64,000 nt of DNA from Allohoeflea poritis (GCF_027889715.1 NZ_JAPJZH010000004.1:62001-126000), one strand, 5' to 3'. Counted from the stretch's first letter, positions 43,510 to 53,099 are shown. Notes: generated by a model not told the origin, from the sequence alone. Made by a program: numbers and translations.

Positions 43510-44856
43510 TCAAAAGAGCTGGTTGGGCAGATAGTTGGCAATGCCGGGCACGGCAATGATGGAGATCATGCCGATCAGCATGATGATCCAGTAAGGGATC
43601 GAATATTTGAATATCTCGCGCACCCCGACATCGGGATCGGCGATGGCGGCCTTGACGGTATAGACAAGCAGACCGAAGGGCGGTGTCAGCAGCCCGGCCT
43701 CGATCGCCAATATGCCGATCACGGCAAACGAGATGCGGTCAAACCCGAGCGCCGCGGCGAGCGGTTCAAAGATCGGCACGGTCAGCAGCATGATCGAGAT
43801 GGAATCGATGACCATGCCGAGCAGGAACCAGACGGCAACCATCAGCGCCAGGATGACATAGGGCGACAGGCCCGATTCAAGGAAGAAGTTCTGGATCGCG
43901 GAGGTGACGCCCGTCATTGCCAGCGTGCGGGAATAAAGCGCCGCCATCAAAAGCAGAATGAGGATCGGCGCCGCCGTCTTTCCGACGGAGAAGATCGCCT
44001 CCAGAAGGTCGCGGCCGCGCATGCCCTTGACGATGGCGAAAAGCAGCGCGACCGCCGCGCCGGCGCCGGCACCTTCGGTCGGCGTGAAGATGCCGAACCA
44101 GATGCCGCCAAGCACGCCGGCGATGATGAATCCGATGCCGGCAAAGCTTCCCAGCACCCTGAGCCCGTCCCCTTCGGCGGCCTGTGTCTCGCTGTCCGGC
44201 CCGCCCTGCTCCGCCGGCTTGCGGCGATGCTCGCCGGTCGCCTCGGGCCACAGGATCGCCGCCGTGACCACATAGATCAGAAACAGCGCGGCAAGCAGCA
44301 AACCCGGCAGGATTCCGGCCAGGAACAGCCGGCCGATCGATTGCTCCGTCAGGATACCCCAGACAATCATCAGGACGCTTGGCGGTATCAGCATGCCGAG
44401 GCAGCTCGAGCCGGCGATCGAACCAAGGGCGAAACCCTTGTGATAGCCGAGCGCCCGCATCTCCGGATAGGCGATGCGCGAGAAGGCCGCGGCGGAGGCG
44501 ATGGAAACGCCGGTGACGAAGGAAAAGATGGTGTTGCCGATGACGGTGGCGACCGTCAGCCGCCCCGGCAGGCGGCGCACGCCGCGGTTGATCGCCGCAT
44601 ATATGTCGGTGATCGCGCCGGAGCGGGCAATGAACTCACCCATCAGCATGAACAAGGGGATGACGGCGAAGGTGAAGTCGCGCAGCGCCTCTGCCGCCGT
44701 GCTTGCCAGCATCCGTTCGACAATCTGGAACTTGCCCGTAACCAGATAGATGCCGACGACACTGGTGATCCCGAGCGCGACGGCGACGTGCACGCCCAGC
44801 AGCACGAGCCCCAGGAGCATGACGACGATAACGACCACCGTGTTGACATCAAACAT
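43510..44856 (-). CDS. dctM: TRAP transporter large permease (DctM-like)
   Basis: 448 residues from ATG 44856. Twelve or more hydrophobic helices, with GSSCLGMLIPPSVLMIVWGILTEQ near 155 and MVIDSISIMLLTVPIFEPL near 360 matching DctM signatures. A charged stretch (HRRKPAEQGGPDSETQAAEGD) near 215 divides the two halves and makes the protein slightly longer than usual. With the small permease and binding protein it forms a sodium-driven importer of an organic acid or similar substrate. Confidence 0.93.
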   Translation of the reverse strand: MFDVNTVVVIVVMLLGLVLLGVHVAVALGITSVVGIYLVTGKFQIVERMLASTAAEALRDFTFAVIPLFMLMGEFIARSGAITDIYAAINRGVRRLPGRLTVATVIGNTIFSFVTGVSIASAAAFSRIAYPEMRALGYHKGFALGSIAGSSCLGMLIPPSVLMIVWGILTEQSIGRLFLAGILPGLLLAALFLIYVVTAAILWPEATGEHRRKPAEQGGPDSETQAAEGDGLRVLGSFAGIGFIIAGVLGGIWFGIFTPTEGAGAGAAVALLFAIVKGMRGRDLLEAIFSVGKTAAPILILLLMAALYSRTLAMTGVTSAIQNFFLESGLSPYVILALMVAVWFLLGMVIDSISIMLLTVPIFEPLAAALGFDRISFAVIGILAIEAGLLTPPFGLLVYTVKAAIADPDVGVREIFKYSIPYWIIMLIGMISIIAVPGIANYLPNQLF

Positions 44857-44898
44857 GGTGTGCTGTCTCCCCGGCACGGATGAAGGGACGGGCTGCGG

Positions 44899-45399
44899 TC
44901 AAAGGGTCAGCTCCTCGGCATTGAGGTCGAACAATTCGATCGCCGCCAGAAGCAGATAGTTGACGACCGCAAGCGCGCTGCCGATCAGGATCGTGAAACG
45001 CGCCGGCCAGACAGGAACCCGAAGCGCGCCCTCGCCGTCGAACTCGCCATTGGCGAAGGAGCGCAGCGCCAGTTCGATGCCGCCGTGAAACAGGATGGCG
45101 AAGAACACGGCGCCCAGAATGTATCCGAAGGCCGCAAGAAAACGCTGGGCGCGCGGCCCGAACGCATGGATCAGGAAATCGGCGCTGAGCATGGACCGGC
45201 TGCGGATGGCAAAACCGAGCTGCAGGAAAACGATCATGACGACGGAATTCGCGACAATTTCCTTGGTGCCCTGCAACGGAAGGTTCACGGCGCGGAAGAT
45301 GATGTCCGCAAGCGCGATGAAACACAGAACAAAGGCCCAGGTCGCCGCCAGGATCATCAGCAGCTTGGTGATACGGTCATTGAGGCGAATGAGGGCCAT
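44899..45399 (-). CDS. dctQ: TRAP transporter small permease (DctQ-like)
   Basis: 166 residues. Four hydrophobic helices in the DctQ layout: LLMILAATWAFVLCFIALADIIFRAVNLPLQG at the N-terminus, then NSVVMIVFLQLGFAIRSRSMLSADFLIH with the typical positive loop. 42 bases separate its stop from the large permease start. A hairpin GCGGGGCCG/CGGCCCCGC (45423-45444) lies between the binding protein stop and this start, likely setting expression of the abundant binding protein above the membrane parts. Confidence 0.9.
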   Translation of the reverse strand: MALIRLNDRITKLLMILAATWAFVLCFIALADIIFRAVNLPLQGTKEIVANSVVMIVFLQLGFAIRSRSMLSADFLIHAFGPRAQRFLAAFGYILGAVFFAILFHGGIELALRSFANGEFDGEGALRVPVWPARFTILIGSALAVVNYLLLAAIELFDLNAEELTL

Positions 45400-45422
45400 G
45401 GAATGTTCCGGATGGGGACGGG

Positions 45423-45444
45423 GCGGGGCCGCGAACGGCCCCGC
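45423..45444 (-). promoter_or_regulatory. Intercistronic hairpin between TRAP binding protein and permease genes
   Basis: 9-bp stem GCGGGGCCG / CGGCCCCGC around CGAA. Placed as an attenuator or mRNA-protection stem after the binding protein gene, a usual arrangement in transport operons. Confidence 0.6.
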
Positions 45445-45456
45445 TCAGATGTTTGG

Positions 45457-46518
45457 CTACTTGATGCCGTAGCGGACCGGCCAGGTATAGCCGTTGTTCT
45501 CGGCCGCCTCGATGGTCAGCTTCAGGACCTGTGAAGCCGGCAGTCCCTGAGCATCGAGCTCACTCGCCATTTTCTGCGGCCAAGTCGCCAGCGAGTTGGC
45601 CCAGTCCTCGCGCACCGCCGGATCGATTTCCGTGACCGTGATGAGATCGCGCAGGGTCGCGACATCCTTGGCGTAGCGCTCCTTGTTGACGATGCCCGTC
45701 TGCTCCTCGTAGTCGGCCGCCACCTCGAGCAGGATCGCCTGAACATCCTCCGGCAGGCTGTTATAGGTGTCCATGTTGATGGTCAGGCCGTGCCAGGTGA
45801 TCGAGCCGAAGCCGATCAGCGTATAGAAGGGACCGGGCTCGTAGAGCTTGAGATTCACCCAGGCGCTTGGAAACATGATCCAGCCTTTGTAGACATTGGT
45901 CTTCATTTCCGTGTAGGCGGTGGCCAGGGAACTCTGCACCGGGGTCACGCCGCCATATTCCAGCCAGTTGAGATTAAGGCCGGCGCCGGCGATCTTCTCG
46001 CCCTTCAGGTCGGCAAGGGTGTTCCATTCAAAGCTGGTTCCCAGATTGTATCCGCCATCGGCGATGCGCGAGATCAGTTTCTGGTTGAACTTTTCCTCAA
46101 AGACATTCTGCAGATACGGCACCTGCTTGTAGACGTCCTGCGCGGTCTTCAGGCTGGTCGTCGGATCCATCGTTCCGAAGGGCAGCATCACCTGGAAGGC
46201 GTGCAGCGGCAGGTTGGAGGGCTCGAAGCAGAAGCAGAAGCCGCCGATATCGATGATACCGTCCTGAACGCCTTCCAGAACTTCCGTCACCTTGACGATC
46301 GAACCGGAGTAGCCCTCGACGAAGGTGATGGTGTGGTCCGTGCGCTCTTCGACGCGTTTCTTCAGCTCGGCCTGGAAATAGCTCTGCATGAGGCCGGCAT
46401 AGACAACCCCCGGCGGGTGTCCGGAACCGATGCGCAGATTGATATTGTCGGCCAGGGCGCTGTCTGCGCTAAGCCCGATCGCCGCCGTCAAGGCGGCTGC
46501 AAATGCTGTCAATTTCAT
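45457..46518 (-). CDS. dctP: TRAP transporter substrate-binding protein (DctP-like)
   Basis: 353 residues from ATG 46518. Signal peptide MKLTAFAAALTAAIGLSADSALA with cleavage before DNINLRIG. DctP-fold features: GHPPGVVYAGLMQSYFQ near 33, EGVQDGIIDIGGFC near 82, and KIAGAGLNLNWLEYGGVTPVQSS near 178-200 with a ligand-contacting Asn/Arg region. The substrate is not predictable. Gene order in the operon: dehydrogenase, aldolase-like, cupin, then this. Confidence 0.92.
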   Translation of the reverse strand: MKLTAFAAALTAAIGLSADSALADNINLRIGSGHPPGVVYAGLMQSYFQAELKKRVEERTDHTITFVEGYSGSIVKVTEVLEGVQDGIIDIGGFCFCFEPSNLPLHAFQVMLPFGTMDPTTSLKTAQDVYKQVPYLQNVFEEKFNQKLISRIADGGYNLGTSFEWNTLADLKGEKIAGAGLNLNWLEYGGVTPVQSSLATAYTEMKTNVYKGWIMFPSAWVNLKLYEPGPFYTLIGFGSITWHGLTINMDTYNSLPEDVQAILLEVAADYEEQTGIVNKERYAKDVATLRDLITVTEIDPAVREDWANSLATWPQKMASELDAQGLPASQVLKLTIEAAENNGYTWPVRYGIK

Positions 46519-46642
46519 GGTCTTCCTCCCTCTATTCCGAAATGGGCCGGCAAAATCCGTCCGGTCCCGGGTTTCAGAAACTGTTTGCCGCCAATGGCGG
46601 GTATGCATTCTCCTTCCTCGTCTCGATCTCCCGATGGATCAC

Positions 46643-47092
46643 TCAGGCAGGCTCTTTCAGCCGCACCTCCTCGGGAATGGGCAGAGGCGCATTGGCGCCG
46701 TCCTTGAACTCGACGGTGGTAAAGAGCAGGTCCGTGTCGCCGATATTGGCCACCGCATGGGTGAACTGGCCGCCATCGTCGAAGTTGAAGTGCATGGTCT
46801 CGCCGGGATAGTGCACGACGTCCTGGATGCGGCCGTCCTCGTACCAGCCACGGGCCTTGCCGTGCGAATGGGCGGTCCAGAAATAGTTGAGCACGTGGCG
46901 GTGGAAGGTGCAGCGCTTGCCGGGCGGCAAATGCAGATGCCACACGCGCACCTTGTCCGTCTCCGAGACGAGCACCGAACCGACAACGCCGTAGTCCTTG
47001 TATTGCTCGTATTCGTCCTGCAGCTCCTTCGGCCAGTGGGCGCGCGGATTGTCGCCCGCGCTCGGCTGCTCGACGATCTTGGCTTGTGCCAT
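46643..47092 (-). CDS. Small cupin-domain protein
   Basis: 149 residues from ATG 47092, chosen because GGAGGAG lies 6 bases upstream. Cupin pattern: WHLHLPPGKRCTFHRHVLNYFWTAHSHG near 51-78 with metal His residues, and YPGETMHFNFDDGGQFTHAVANIGDTDLLF near 95-124 with the last His. Likely a metal-dependent isomerase, or a sugar-binding or dioxygenase-like enzyme in the same catabolic pathway as the aldolase-like protein upstream. Confidence 0.82.
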   Translation of the reverse strand: MAQAKIVEQPSAGDNPRAHWPKELQDEYEQYKDYGVVGSVLVSETDKVRVWHLHLPPGKRCTFHRHVLNYFWTAHSHGKARGWYEDGRIQDVVHYPGETMHFNFDDGGQFTHAVANIGDTDLLFTTVEFKDGANAPLPIPEEVRLKEPA

Positions 47093-47116
47093 CTTTTTCT
47101 CCTCCGCCACGTCCCG

Positions 47117-48043
47117 TCAGGCGGCCGCGCGGCCGCGGCTCAAAACACCGCTCGCCGGCTCCAGCGCCTCGAGATCCTGTCTCAACTGTTGTTTCTGCTC
47201 CTGCGTCAGGCCGACCTGCGGCGCAAATACCGGCAGCCAGCTATCGTCTCCGGTGCGCCAGGCCTCGATCTGCTTGAGGGCGGCGCTGAGCGGATGGCGC
47301 GATATGGCGACGCGGACCGCCGTCAGCGTCTCCTGCAGCGCCGCCGCTTCTTCGCCCGCCGAGGAAAGGGTCGCCCGGGCAAGGGCAGCCGATGCATTCG
47401 TCGTTGCCGAAATGACACCGGCACAGCCCTTGCCCAGCCCCTCCAGGAGAACGCTTTCATTGGACGGAAAAACATCGAAATCATCCGCCGCATCGACAAA
47501 TTCGAGGGTTCCGCCGAAATCGCCGGAACTGTCCTTGAGGCCGGCGATGAGCGGCCCGAACGCCCGTTTCAGCCGCTGGATCAGGTCAATGCTGATCGGC
47601 GTCATCGACATTTGCGGGAAGTGATAGAGGTAGACGCGCAGCCGGTCGTCGCCGACGCCTTCGATCAGCCGCGCGTAGTAGGCAAAGAGGCCCTCGTCAG
47701 AGACATTCTTGAAATAGAAGGGCGGCAGCACCAGCACGTTGAAGAAGCCGGCATCCGTTGCCGCTTTTGTCGCGGCGATCGCGTCACCGGTCGCGCAGGC
47801 GCCGGTGCCGAAGATAACCTCGGACGGTTTGAACCCGGCTTCGGCAAAGATCGCGGGCAGCGCCGTACGGAATGACAAGGGCAGCGAGTTGCCCTCGCCG
47901 GTCGTTCCCAGCGGCGCGACACCATCGAGACCCTGTTCGAGGTTCCAGCGGCAATAGCGCGCAAGCTTGTGCCCGTCCGGTTCTCCGTCGGGTCCGACCG
48001 GTGTCAGCGAAGCGGCATAGATTCCCTTGTTCGCCTTGGTCAT
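47117..48043 (-). CDS. Dihydrodipicolinate synthase / N-acetylneuraminate lyase family aldolase
   Basis: 308 residues from ATG 48043. Class I aldolase barrel with LGTTGEGNSLPL near 47-58, the general-base Tyr in VYLYHFPQ near 137, and the Schiff-base Lys in IAGLKDSSGDF near 165-175. Members cleave or dehydrate 2-keto sugar acids and related compounds. The operon context (TRAP importer, dehydrogenase, cupin) points to catabolism of an imported sugar acid or polyol. Substrate not predicted. Confidence 0.88.
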   Translation of the reverse strand: MTKANKGIYAASLTPVGPDGEPDGHKLARYCRWNLEQGLDGVAPLGTTGEGNSLPLSFRTALPAIFAEAGFKPSEVIFGTGACATGDAIAATKAATDAGFFNVLVLPPFYFKNVSDEGLFAYYARLIEGVGDDRLRVYLYHFPQMSMTPISIDLIQRLKRAFGPLIAGLKDSSGDFGGTLEFVDAADDFDVFPSNESVLLEGLGKGCAGVISATTNASAALARATLSSAGEEAAALQETLTAVRVAISRHPLSAALKQIEAWRTGDDSWLPVFAPQVGLTQEQKQQLRQDLEALEPASGVLSRGRAAA

Positions 48044-48047
48044 GATG

Positions 48048-49211
48048 CTACTCCGCCACCTGAAGCTGTTCGCCGACGCCGCGCGCCTTGACCACCACCT
48101 TGATCGCATCCTCGACCCGTTCGCGCGCATAGCGCAGCGCCTCCGGCAGATCGTCGAGGGCGAATGTGTGGGTGTGGATGAGCGAGGCGTCGAAGCGTTT
48201 TTCCGCCATGAAGGCCATGGCCCTGTGGGTGGCGCTGCGCCCCTCGCCGCGAATGCCGTAAAGATACATGTTGTTCTTCACGACATGCGGCAGATCGACC
48301 GTCGCCGGGTCATGCGGGAAAGCGGCGAGGCAGATCTTGCCGCCGCGATTGGTCATGTGGATCGCATCGTTGATGGCCACCTCTGTTCCGGCGCATTCGA
48401 CGACGTAATCGGCGCCGCGTTCGCCGACGATCCGCTTGACCGCCTCGACCCCGTCGGTATCGCGCACATTGATGACGTGATCGGCACCGAGCTTCCTGCC
48501 GATTTCCAGCCGTGCATCGCGCGTTCCGGTCAGAATGACCGGCGAAGCCCCGAGAGCCTTGGCAACGGCGACGGCCAGCAGGCCGATGGGACCGGGACCG
48601 GTGACCACGACGCTTTCGCCGGCAACCAGACCGCCAAGCTCGGTCAAGCCGTACATGGAGGTTCCGGCCGTGACGACCAGCGTGGCCTCCTCATCGGACA
48701 TGGTGTCCGGGACCTTGATCACCGTGTTGATGTTGTTGACCGCGTATTCGGCAAAACCGCCATCCGTCGTGAAGCCGTTGGCGCGGTGACCCTTGTCGAC
48801 GTCTCCATAGTTGAGGCCGTAATTGAGGCAAGCGGTGTACATGCCCTGCCGGCAGCGCTTGCACTGGCCGCACCCGGCGTGGATCTCGACCGTCACCCGC
48901 TCGCCGATTTCGAACTCGTCGACGCCGGGCCCCAGTGCGGCAACGGTGCCCATATATTCATGGCCGGGCGTGAAATTCCTGTTGAAGGGCGGACCGCCCT
49001 TGATCAGGGCGGGCGTGCCGTAGTGGATAATCTCCAGATCCGTCGCGCAGATCGCCACCGCGTCAATGCGCACCAGGATCTCGGCGAGACCCGGCATCGG
49101 GACCGGTTTTTCGGTCAGCCGCAACTCGTCCGGATCGCCAAGCACCCATGCCTTCATGGTCTCAGGGACCGGCATGTCCGCCGACATCTTTACAGGGCTC
49201 TGGCTGGCCAT
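48048..49211 (-). CDS. Zinc-dependent alcohol dehydrogenase (MDR family)
   Basis: 387 residues; an inner ATG at 49187 is an alternative start. The structural zinc site CGQCKRCRQGMYTAC lies near 112-126, the catalytic zinc region is GHEYMGTVAALGPGV near 83-97, and the cofactor domain has GPGPIGLLAVAVAKALG near 198. The protein oxidises an alcohol or polyol with NAD(P). First gene of the operon that runs to 42178; the divergent GntR gene and palindromic operator at 49304 control it most likely. Confidence 0.9.
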   Translation of the reverse strand: MASQSPVKMSADMPVPETMKAWVLGDPDELRLTEKPVPMPGLAEILVRIDAVAICATDLEIIHYGTPALIKGGPPFNRNFTPGHEYMGTVAALGPGVDEFEIGERVTVEIHAGCGQCKRCRQGMYTACLNYGLNYGDVDKGHRANGFTTDGGFAEYAVNNINTVIKVPDTMSDEEATLVVTAGTSMYGLTELGGLVAGESVVVTGPGPIGLLAVAVAKALGASPVILTGTRDARLEIGRKLGADHVINVRDTDGVEAVKRIVGERGADYVVECAGTEVAINDAIHMTNRGGKICLAAFPHDPATVDLPHVVKNNMYLYGIRGEGRSATHRAMAFMAEKRFDASLIHTHTFALDDLPEALRYARERVEDAIKVVVKARGVGEQLQVAE

Positions 49212-49303
49212 TCACGCATCCGTTCCGGAGAAGGGACCGTGTCCATACGATCCCGTTATTCGAGTTACCGGGCATGATACACGGCACCCGGCATGAGTCA
49301 AAT

Positions 49304-49332
49304 ATTATCGATAATCGTTCAAAGATTATCGA
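49304..49332. promoter_or_regulatory. GntR-type operator upstream of catabolic operon
   Basis: A perfect 12-bp palindrome ATTATCGATAAT (49304-49315) is followed by a second ATTATCGA half (49325-49332). It lies between the divergent dehydrogenase and gntR genes. A near copy occurs at 53162 in front of the hydroxyacid dehydrogenase gene, with 16 of 19 bases identical. Expected binding site of the GntR protein encoded at 49461. Confidence 0.75.
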
Positions 49333-49460
49333 GAAATCAGTGAACTTTGCCGGTATTCAGGGCTTTATCCCTTGGCATTTTGTGACAATCGTCTATATCG
49401 TGAGACCAACACAGCGCCCGAAACAGGTCCCGGAACCGGGATGTCGTCAACTCCAGAACC

Positions 49461-50123
49461 ATGTCGATCGCACCACCGCTTTCCAGAGCTTCCCTTTCGC
49501 AGCAAATCAGAGATCGCCTCCTTAGCCGGATAATGACCGGCGCCCTGAAACCGGGGGACCGGCTGGTGGAACTGAAAATCGCCGGCGAGATGGCCACCAG
49601 CCAGGCGCCGGTGCGCGAGGCCTTGCGCGAACTGGAAGCGATGGGCGTCGTCGAGACACTGCGCAACAAGGGCGCGCGCGTGCGGGTCATTTCGGACGAG
49701 GAACTGCGGCAGATCTACGATGTTCGCGCGCAATTGGAAGGCTATGCCAGCGAACTGGCGTCAGCATCCGGTCCCGCACTGCTTTCGCGGCTCGAGGACT
49801 GCGTCGGCAAGATGCGAAAAGCGGCCCGCAAGGGCGATTCGATGGCGTTTGCGGACCACAATATGGCCTTCCACCGCGCGATCGTGGAGGGATCCGGCAA
49901 TACGGTGCTGCTCGGCATGTGGGAAACGCTCAACGTCAAGATGCGCACCATGGTCAATGTGGCCCGAAGCAGCCGCAATCTCGTCGACCTTGCGGAATCC
50001 CATATGCCCATCGTTGACGCGATCGCCGCAGGCGACGGCGCGCGGGCGCATGAAGCGGCCAAGCAGCATGTGCTCGACAACAAACCGGTGATGACGGCCG
50101 AAGGTCCGGATGCCGGCCAGTGA
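49461..50123 (+). CDS. GntR-family regulator, FadR/FCD type
   Basis: 220 residues. The winged HTH is at 10-75: SLSQQIRDRLLSRIMTGALKPGDRL and TSQAPVREALRELEAMGVVETLRNKGARV have the GntR pattern. The C-terminal all-helical FCD domain (IYDVRAQLEGYASELA near 87, DHNMAFHRAIVEGSGN near 132, ESHMPIVDAI near 175) carries Asp and His metal-ligand candidates. It is divergent from the catabolic operon. It probably represses that operon until an organic acid ligand binds. Confidence 0.92.
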   Translation: MSIAPPLSRASLSQQIRDRLLSRIMTGALKPGDRLVELKIAGEMATSQAPVREALRELEAMGVVETLRNKGARVRVISDEELRQIYDVRAQLEGYASELASASGPALLSRLEDCVGKMRKAARKGDSMAFADHNMAFHRAIVEGSGNTVLLGMWETLNVKMRTMVNVARSSRNLVDLAESHMPIVDAIAAGDGARAHEAAKQHVLDNKPVMTAEGPDAGQ

Positions 50124-50309
50124 ACCGGCATCGGCGTTTTCCCGCTGGATCGTTTCAGGACCGGCCCGGGCGACGCGGAAACCAGCCATGGCCGAGCCGT
50201 TTAACGGCAATCACGGTTCATCGGCTTATCCACAATTACCGATTGCATACATGTGATTTGCTGCACCGGTCTTCACAAGACCGGACGAAGCATATTTGAT
50301 GTTTGTGCC

Positions 50310-51260
50310 ATGGAAGTTGTTGAGCTGATATTTCCGGTATTCGCCGTGATTGTCACCGGCTATGTCTTTTCCCGGCTGGGACTGTTGCCAGACGGCGTCG
50401 GAGATTCGCTGATCCAGTTCCTGTTCTACGTGGCAATTCCCGCGCTCCTGTTCGTCGTCATTGCGCAGGAGGAAACAAAGGCGCTTCTGAACTGGCCATT
50501 TATCGTGTCTTTCGGCGGCGCCACCGTGGTCGTGTTTCTCCTCATGCTGGCTTTCGCCATCTATGTTCTCAAATCAAGCGCGGTCTCGGCGACGATGCTG
50601 GCGATGATCGCCGTTGCGTCCAACACGGGCATTGTCGGCCTGCCGCTGCTGCATTCGCTGTTCGGCAACAAGGTGATCGTTCTGGCGGCCCTTGCCAACA
50701 TACTGGTCGTCCTGCTGATCATCATTCAGGTCTTTCTCCTCGAAGCGACCAAACCAAAAGAGCCCGACGAGGTGGTTTCAATCCTTGCCCATCTGAAAAA
50801 GGTTCTGCTGAATCCGGTGATCCTGTCGACCATCCTCGGGCTTGCCTATGCCATCAGCCCTCTGAGCCTGCCGAAAATCGTGGTCAACTACCTGGATGTG
50901 CTCAGTGCCGCCGTGGCACCCTGCGCCCTTTTTGCCGTCGGCATGTCGATCAGGCCGGCCTCGATTGTCCAAAGCGGCTCGACGGTCATTCTGGCGGCTT
51001 CGGCGAAGCTGATTGTCCTGCCTGCCCTGGCCCTGCTGATCGTTCTGTCGGTGGGCGCCGATCCGCTGGTCGCGGTCGCGGTGGTCGTTTCCGCTGCTCT
51101 GCCGACCGCGAAAAACGAGTTCATTCTGGCAAAGCAATACCATCAGTCGGAAGAGCTGGCGGCGCAGACCGTCTCGCTGACCACGGCGATTTCGATCGTA
51201 ACGCTCATCCTGTGGCTGCTCGCCCTGTCGCGGATCTATCCGGATTCCTTCTCAATCTGA
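50310..51260 (+). CDS. AEC-family (auxin efflux carrier) transporter
   Basis: 316 residues from ATG 50310. About ten hydrophobic helices in the two-repeat layout of the AEC family: MEVVELIFPVFAVIVTGYVFSRL first, VASNTGIVGLPLLHSLFG near 110 with the conserved break, and ALPTAKNEFILAKQY near 268. These proteins move organic acids such as malate or malonate, or amino acids. It follows the GntR gene on the same strand, but the gap of 186 bases suggests a separate promoter. Confidence 0.88.
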   Translation: MEVVELIFPVFAVIVTGYVFSRLGLLPDGVGDSLIQFLFYVAIPALLFVVIAQEETKALLNWPFIVSFGGATVVVFLLMLAFAIYVLKSSAVSATMLAMIAVASNTGIVGLPLLHSLFGNKVIVLAALANILVVLLIIIQVFLLEATKPKEPDEVVSILAHLKKVLLNPVILSTILGLAYAISPLSLPKIVVNYLDVLSAAVAPCALFAVGMSIRPASIVQSGSTVILAASAKLIVLPALALLIVLSVGADPLVAVAVVVSAALPTAKNEFILAKQYHQSEELAAQTVSLTTAISIVTLILWLLALSRIYPDSFSI

Positions 51261-51389
51261 CGGTCGGGAGTTTGGTATTGCCTTGCGTTGGCAGCCCGGG
51301 CAACTGCCAATGGATGGCATGCCCAGGCGACCAATGGAAAACAGCGACAGGAACCCCCTCGCCTCATGCTCAACGGGAGATACGTACCG

Positions 51390-52160
51390 ATGGCAGAATA
51401 TGTATTCAAACACGATCATCCCACGGAAGCGGCGCGCATGGATCTCATGGCCTCGGCGCTGGATGAGGCCAGCAAGTACCAGATTTCGAAAGTACCGTTG
51501 CGGTCTGACTGGACATGCCTTGAGATCGGCGCGGGCAGCGGTTCGATTTCGCGATGGCTTGCGCCGCAAGTTCCAGAGGGACACGTCACCGCGAGCGATC
51601 TTAATCCGGATCTGCTTGCCGGCCTTTCCGGCCCAAATCTGACCACCGAAAGGCTTGACCTGATGGAGGACCTGCCGGAAGCGCGCTACGACTTCATATT
51701 CCTGCGCGCTGTCCTACATCATATCCCCGAGCGGGAGAACGCGATCGGCATCCTTGTCGGAGCACTCAAACCGGGTGGCTGGCTGTTGATAAACGAGCCC
51801 GATCTTCACCCCATCAATTGCAATCTTCCCGAAGCTTGCCGACCGGTCTGGGAAGGGTTCTACAACTGGGCCGGCGATCGCGGCATAGACTACACAACTG
51901 GCCGCCGTATCCCCGCGCTCCTGCAGAGAAATGGCATGGAAAACATCACTTCAGAGGGTCATATCGCTGTCTACCCGGGAGGCTCTGTCCATGCGGAATG
52001 GCTGCGTGTGACAATTGCAGAGATTTCGCAATCCATGCTCGACGAAGGCCGGACCACCGCAAAGGATCTGGAGGCATTCGACAAGGCCTCAAAGGATCCG
52101 CACGTCTGGCACGCCACCTTCTCTTTTGTCGGTACGAACGCCCAAAAAAAGGCCATTGTA
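51390..52160 (+). CDS. Class I SAM methyltransferase, 3' end probably frameshifted
   Basis: About 255 residues from ATG 51390. Motif I is LEIGAGSGSISRWLA near 48-62, followed by SDLNPDLL, DFIFLRAVLHHIP near 109 and LKPGGWLLINEPD near 134. The intact frame does not stop where homology to the family ends near FSFVGTNAQKK. It runs on 350 bases, antisense through the convergent dehydrogenase gene, to 52511. A one-base change in the A7 run at 52143-52149 would stop the frame at 52160 or 52180. I place the end at the nearer stop; this is an inference. Confidence 0.6.
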
Positions 52161-52232
52161 GAACACGCTCGAAAAACTGATTCACACCGAAGCCGTCTAC
52201 CGGCTGCTGCAAATGAAACTGACTGCCGAGAC

Positions 52233-53099
52233 CTAGAGCAATTCGTCCAGCACCCGTTTGACCGCCGCCGTGTCCTCACCGCCCAGCCCCATGGCCTCCG
52301 CTTCGGCGTAAAGCCTGTCGGTCAAGGAAAACAGCGGCGCCGGGGAGCCGAGACCGGCGGCGAATTCCGCGATCAGGTCGAGATCCTTGCGCCACACCTC
52401 GTTTTTCATGGTCGGCGGGCTGTAACGCCCCTCGACCATCATCGGGCCGCGCAGCTCGAACATGCGCGACGAGCCGGCCCCGGCGCTGATGACGTCATAG
52501 GTCTCCTGTAAATCGAGGCCGGCCCTTTGCGCCAGCACCAGAGCTTCGGCGGCAGCCGTGTTGTGGATCGCCACCAGCAGATTGGCGACGCATTTCATCT
52601 TCATGCCGTTGCCGAACTCACCGAGATAGCGCGTTTCGCGTGCGATCGCGTCAAGGAAGGGCCTGCAGCGGCCGACCGCCTCCGCATCGCCGCTCGCCAG
52701 CACCACCAGGTCGCCTCTCGCCGCCTGCGCGCCGGTGCCGCTGACCGGGCAGTCGAGCAGCGTGATGTCCCTTTGCGCCAGCGCATCGCGGGCCGCGCGT
52801 TTGTCATCGATTTTCAAGGTGCTCAGTTCGACCAGAACACAGTCGGTCGCACCGCTTCTGGCGATATCGGCGACAACGGCCTCGAGCGCCGCGCTGCTTG
52901 GCAGCGACAGCAGGATCACCGGAGCCGCCGATGCCACCTCGCCCGCCGATGCTTGAGCTATGCCACCGGCGGCGCGGTGCGCGCTCACCGCTGAGCCGTC
53001 CGGATCATAGCCGGCTACAGAATGTCCCGCGGCCAGCAGGTTTTTCGCCATGGCCGAGCCCATGATGCCAAGACCGACAATGCCGACATCGGCTTTCAT
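52233..53099 (-). CDS. NAD(P)-dependent beta-hydroxyacid dehydrogenase
   Basis: 288 residues. N-terminal Rossmann fold VGIVGLGIMGSAMAKNLLAAGH, then the substrate-binding DCPVSGTGAQAARGDL near 116-131, the catalytic Lys in GNGMKMKCVANLL near 162, and a C-terminal domain KNEVWRKDLDL near 233. Related to 3-hydroxyisobutyrate and tartronate semialdehyde reductases. A near copy of the GntR operator at 53162 lies in its promoter, so it probably belongs to the same regulon as the TRAP operon and may reduce its aldehyde product. Confidence 0.9.
   Translation of the reverse strand: MKADVGIVGLGIMGSAMAKNLLAAGHSVAGYDPDGSAVSAHRAAGGIAQASAGEVASAAPVILLSLPSSAALEAVVADIARSGATDCVLVELSTLKIDDKRAARDALAQRDITLLDCPVSGTGAQAARGDLVVLASGDAEAVGRCRPFLDAIARETRYLGEFGNGMKMKCVANLLVAIHNTAAAEALVLAQRAGLDLQETYDVISAGAGSSRMFELRGPMMVEGRYSPPTMKNEVWRKDLDLIAEFAAGLGSPAPLFSLTDRLYAEAEAMGLGGEDTAAVKRVLDELL

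Noticed and set aside
46430-47875. 481-codon frame on the plus strand
   Set aside because: Antisense to the cupin and aldolase-like genes; Arg/Leu/Gly-rich composition of a shadow frame.
52160-52511. C-terminal extension of the methyltransferase frame
   Set aside because: It is antisense to the hydroxyacid dehydrogenase and has low-complexity composition; a frameshift is the better explanation.
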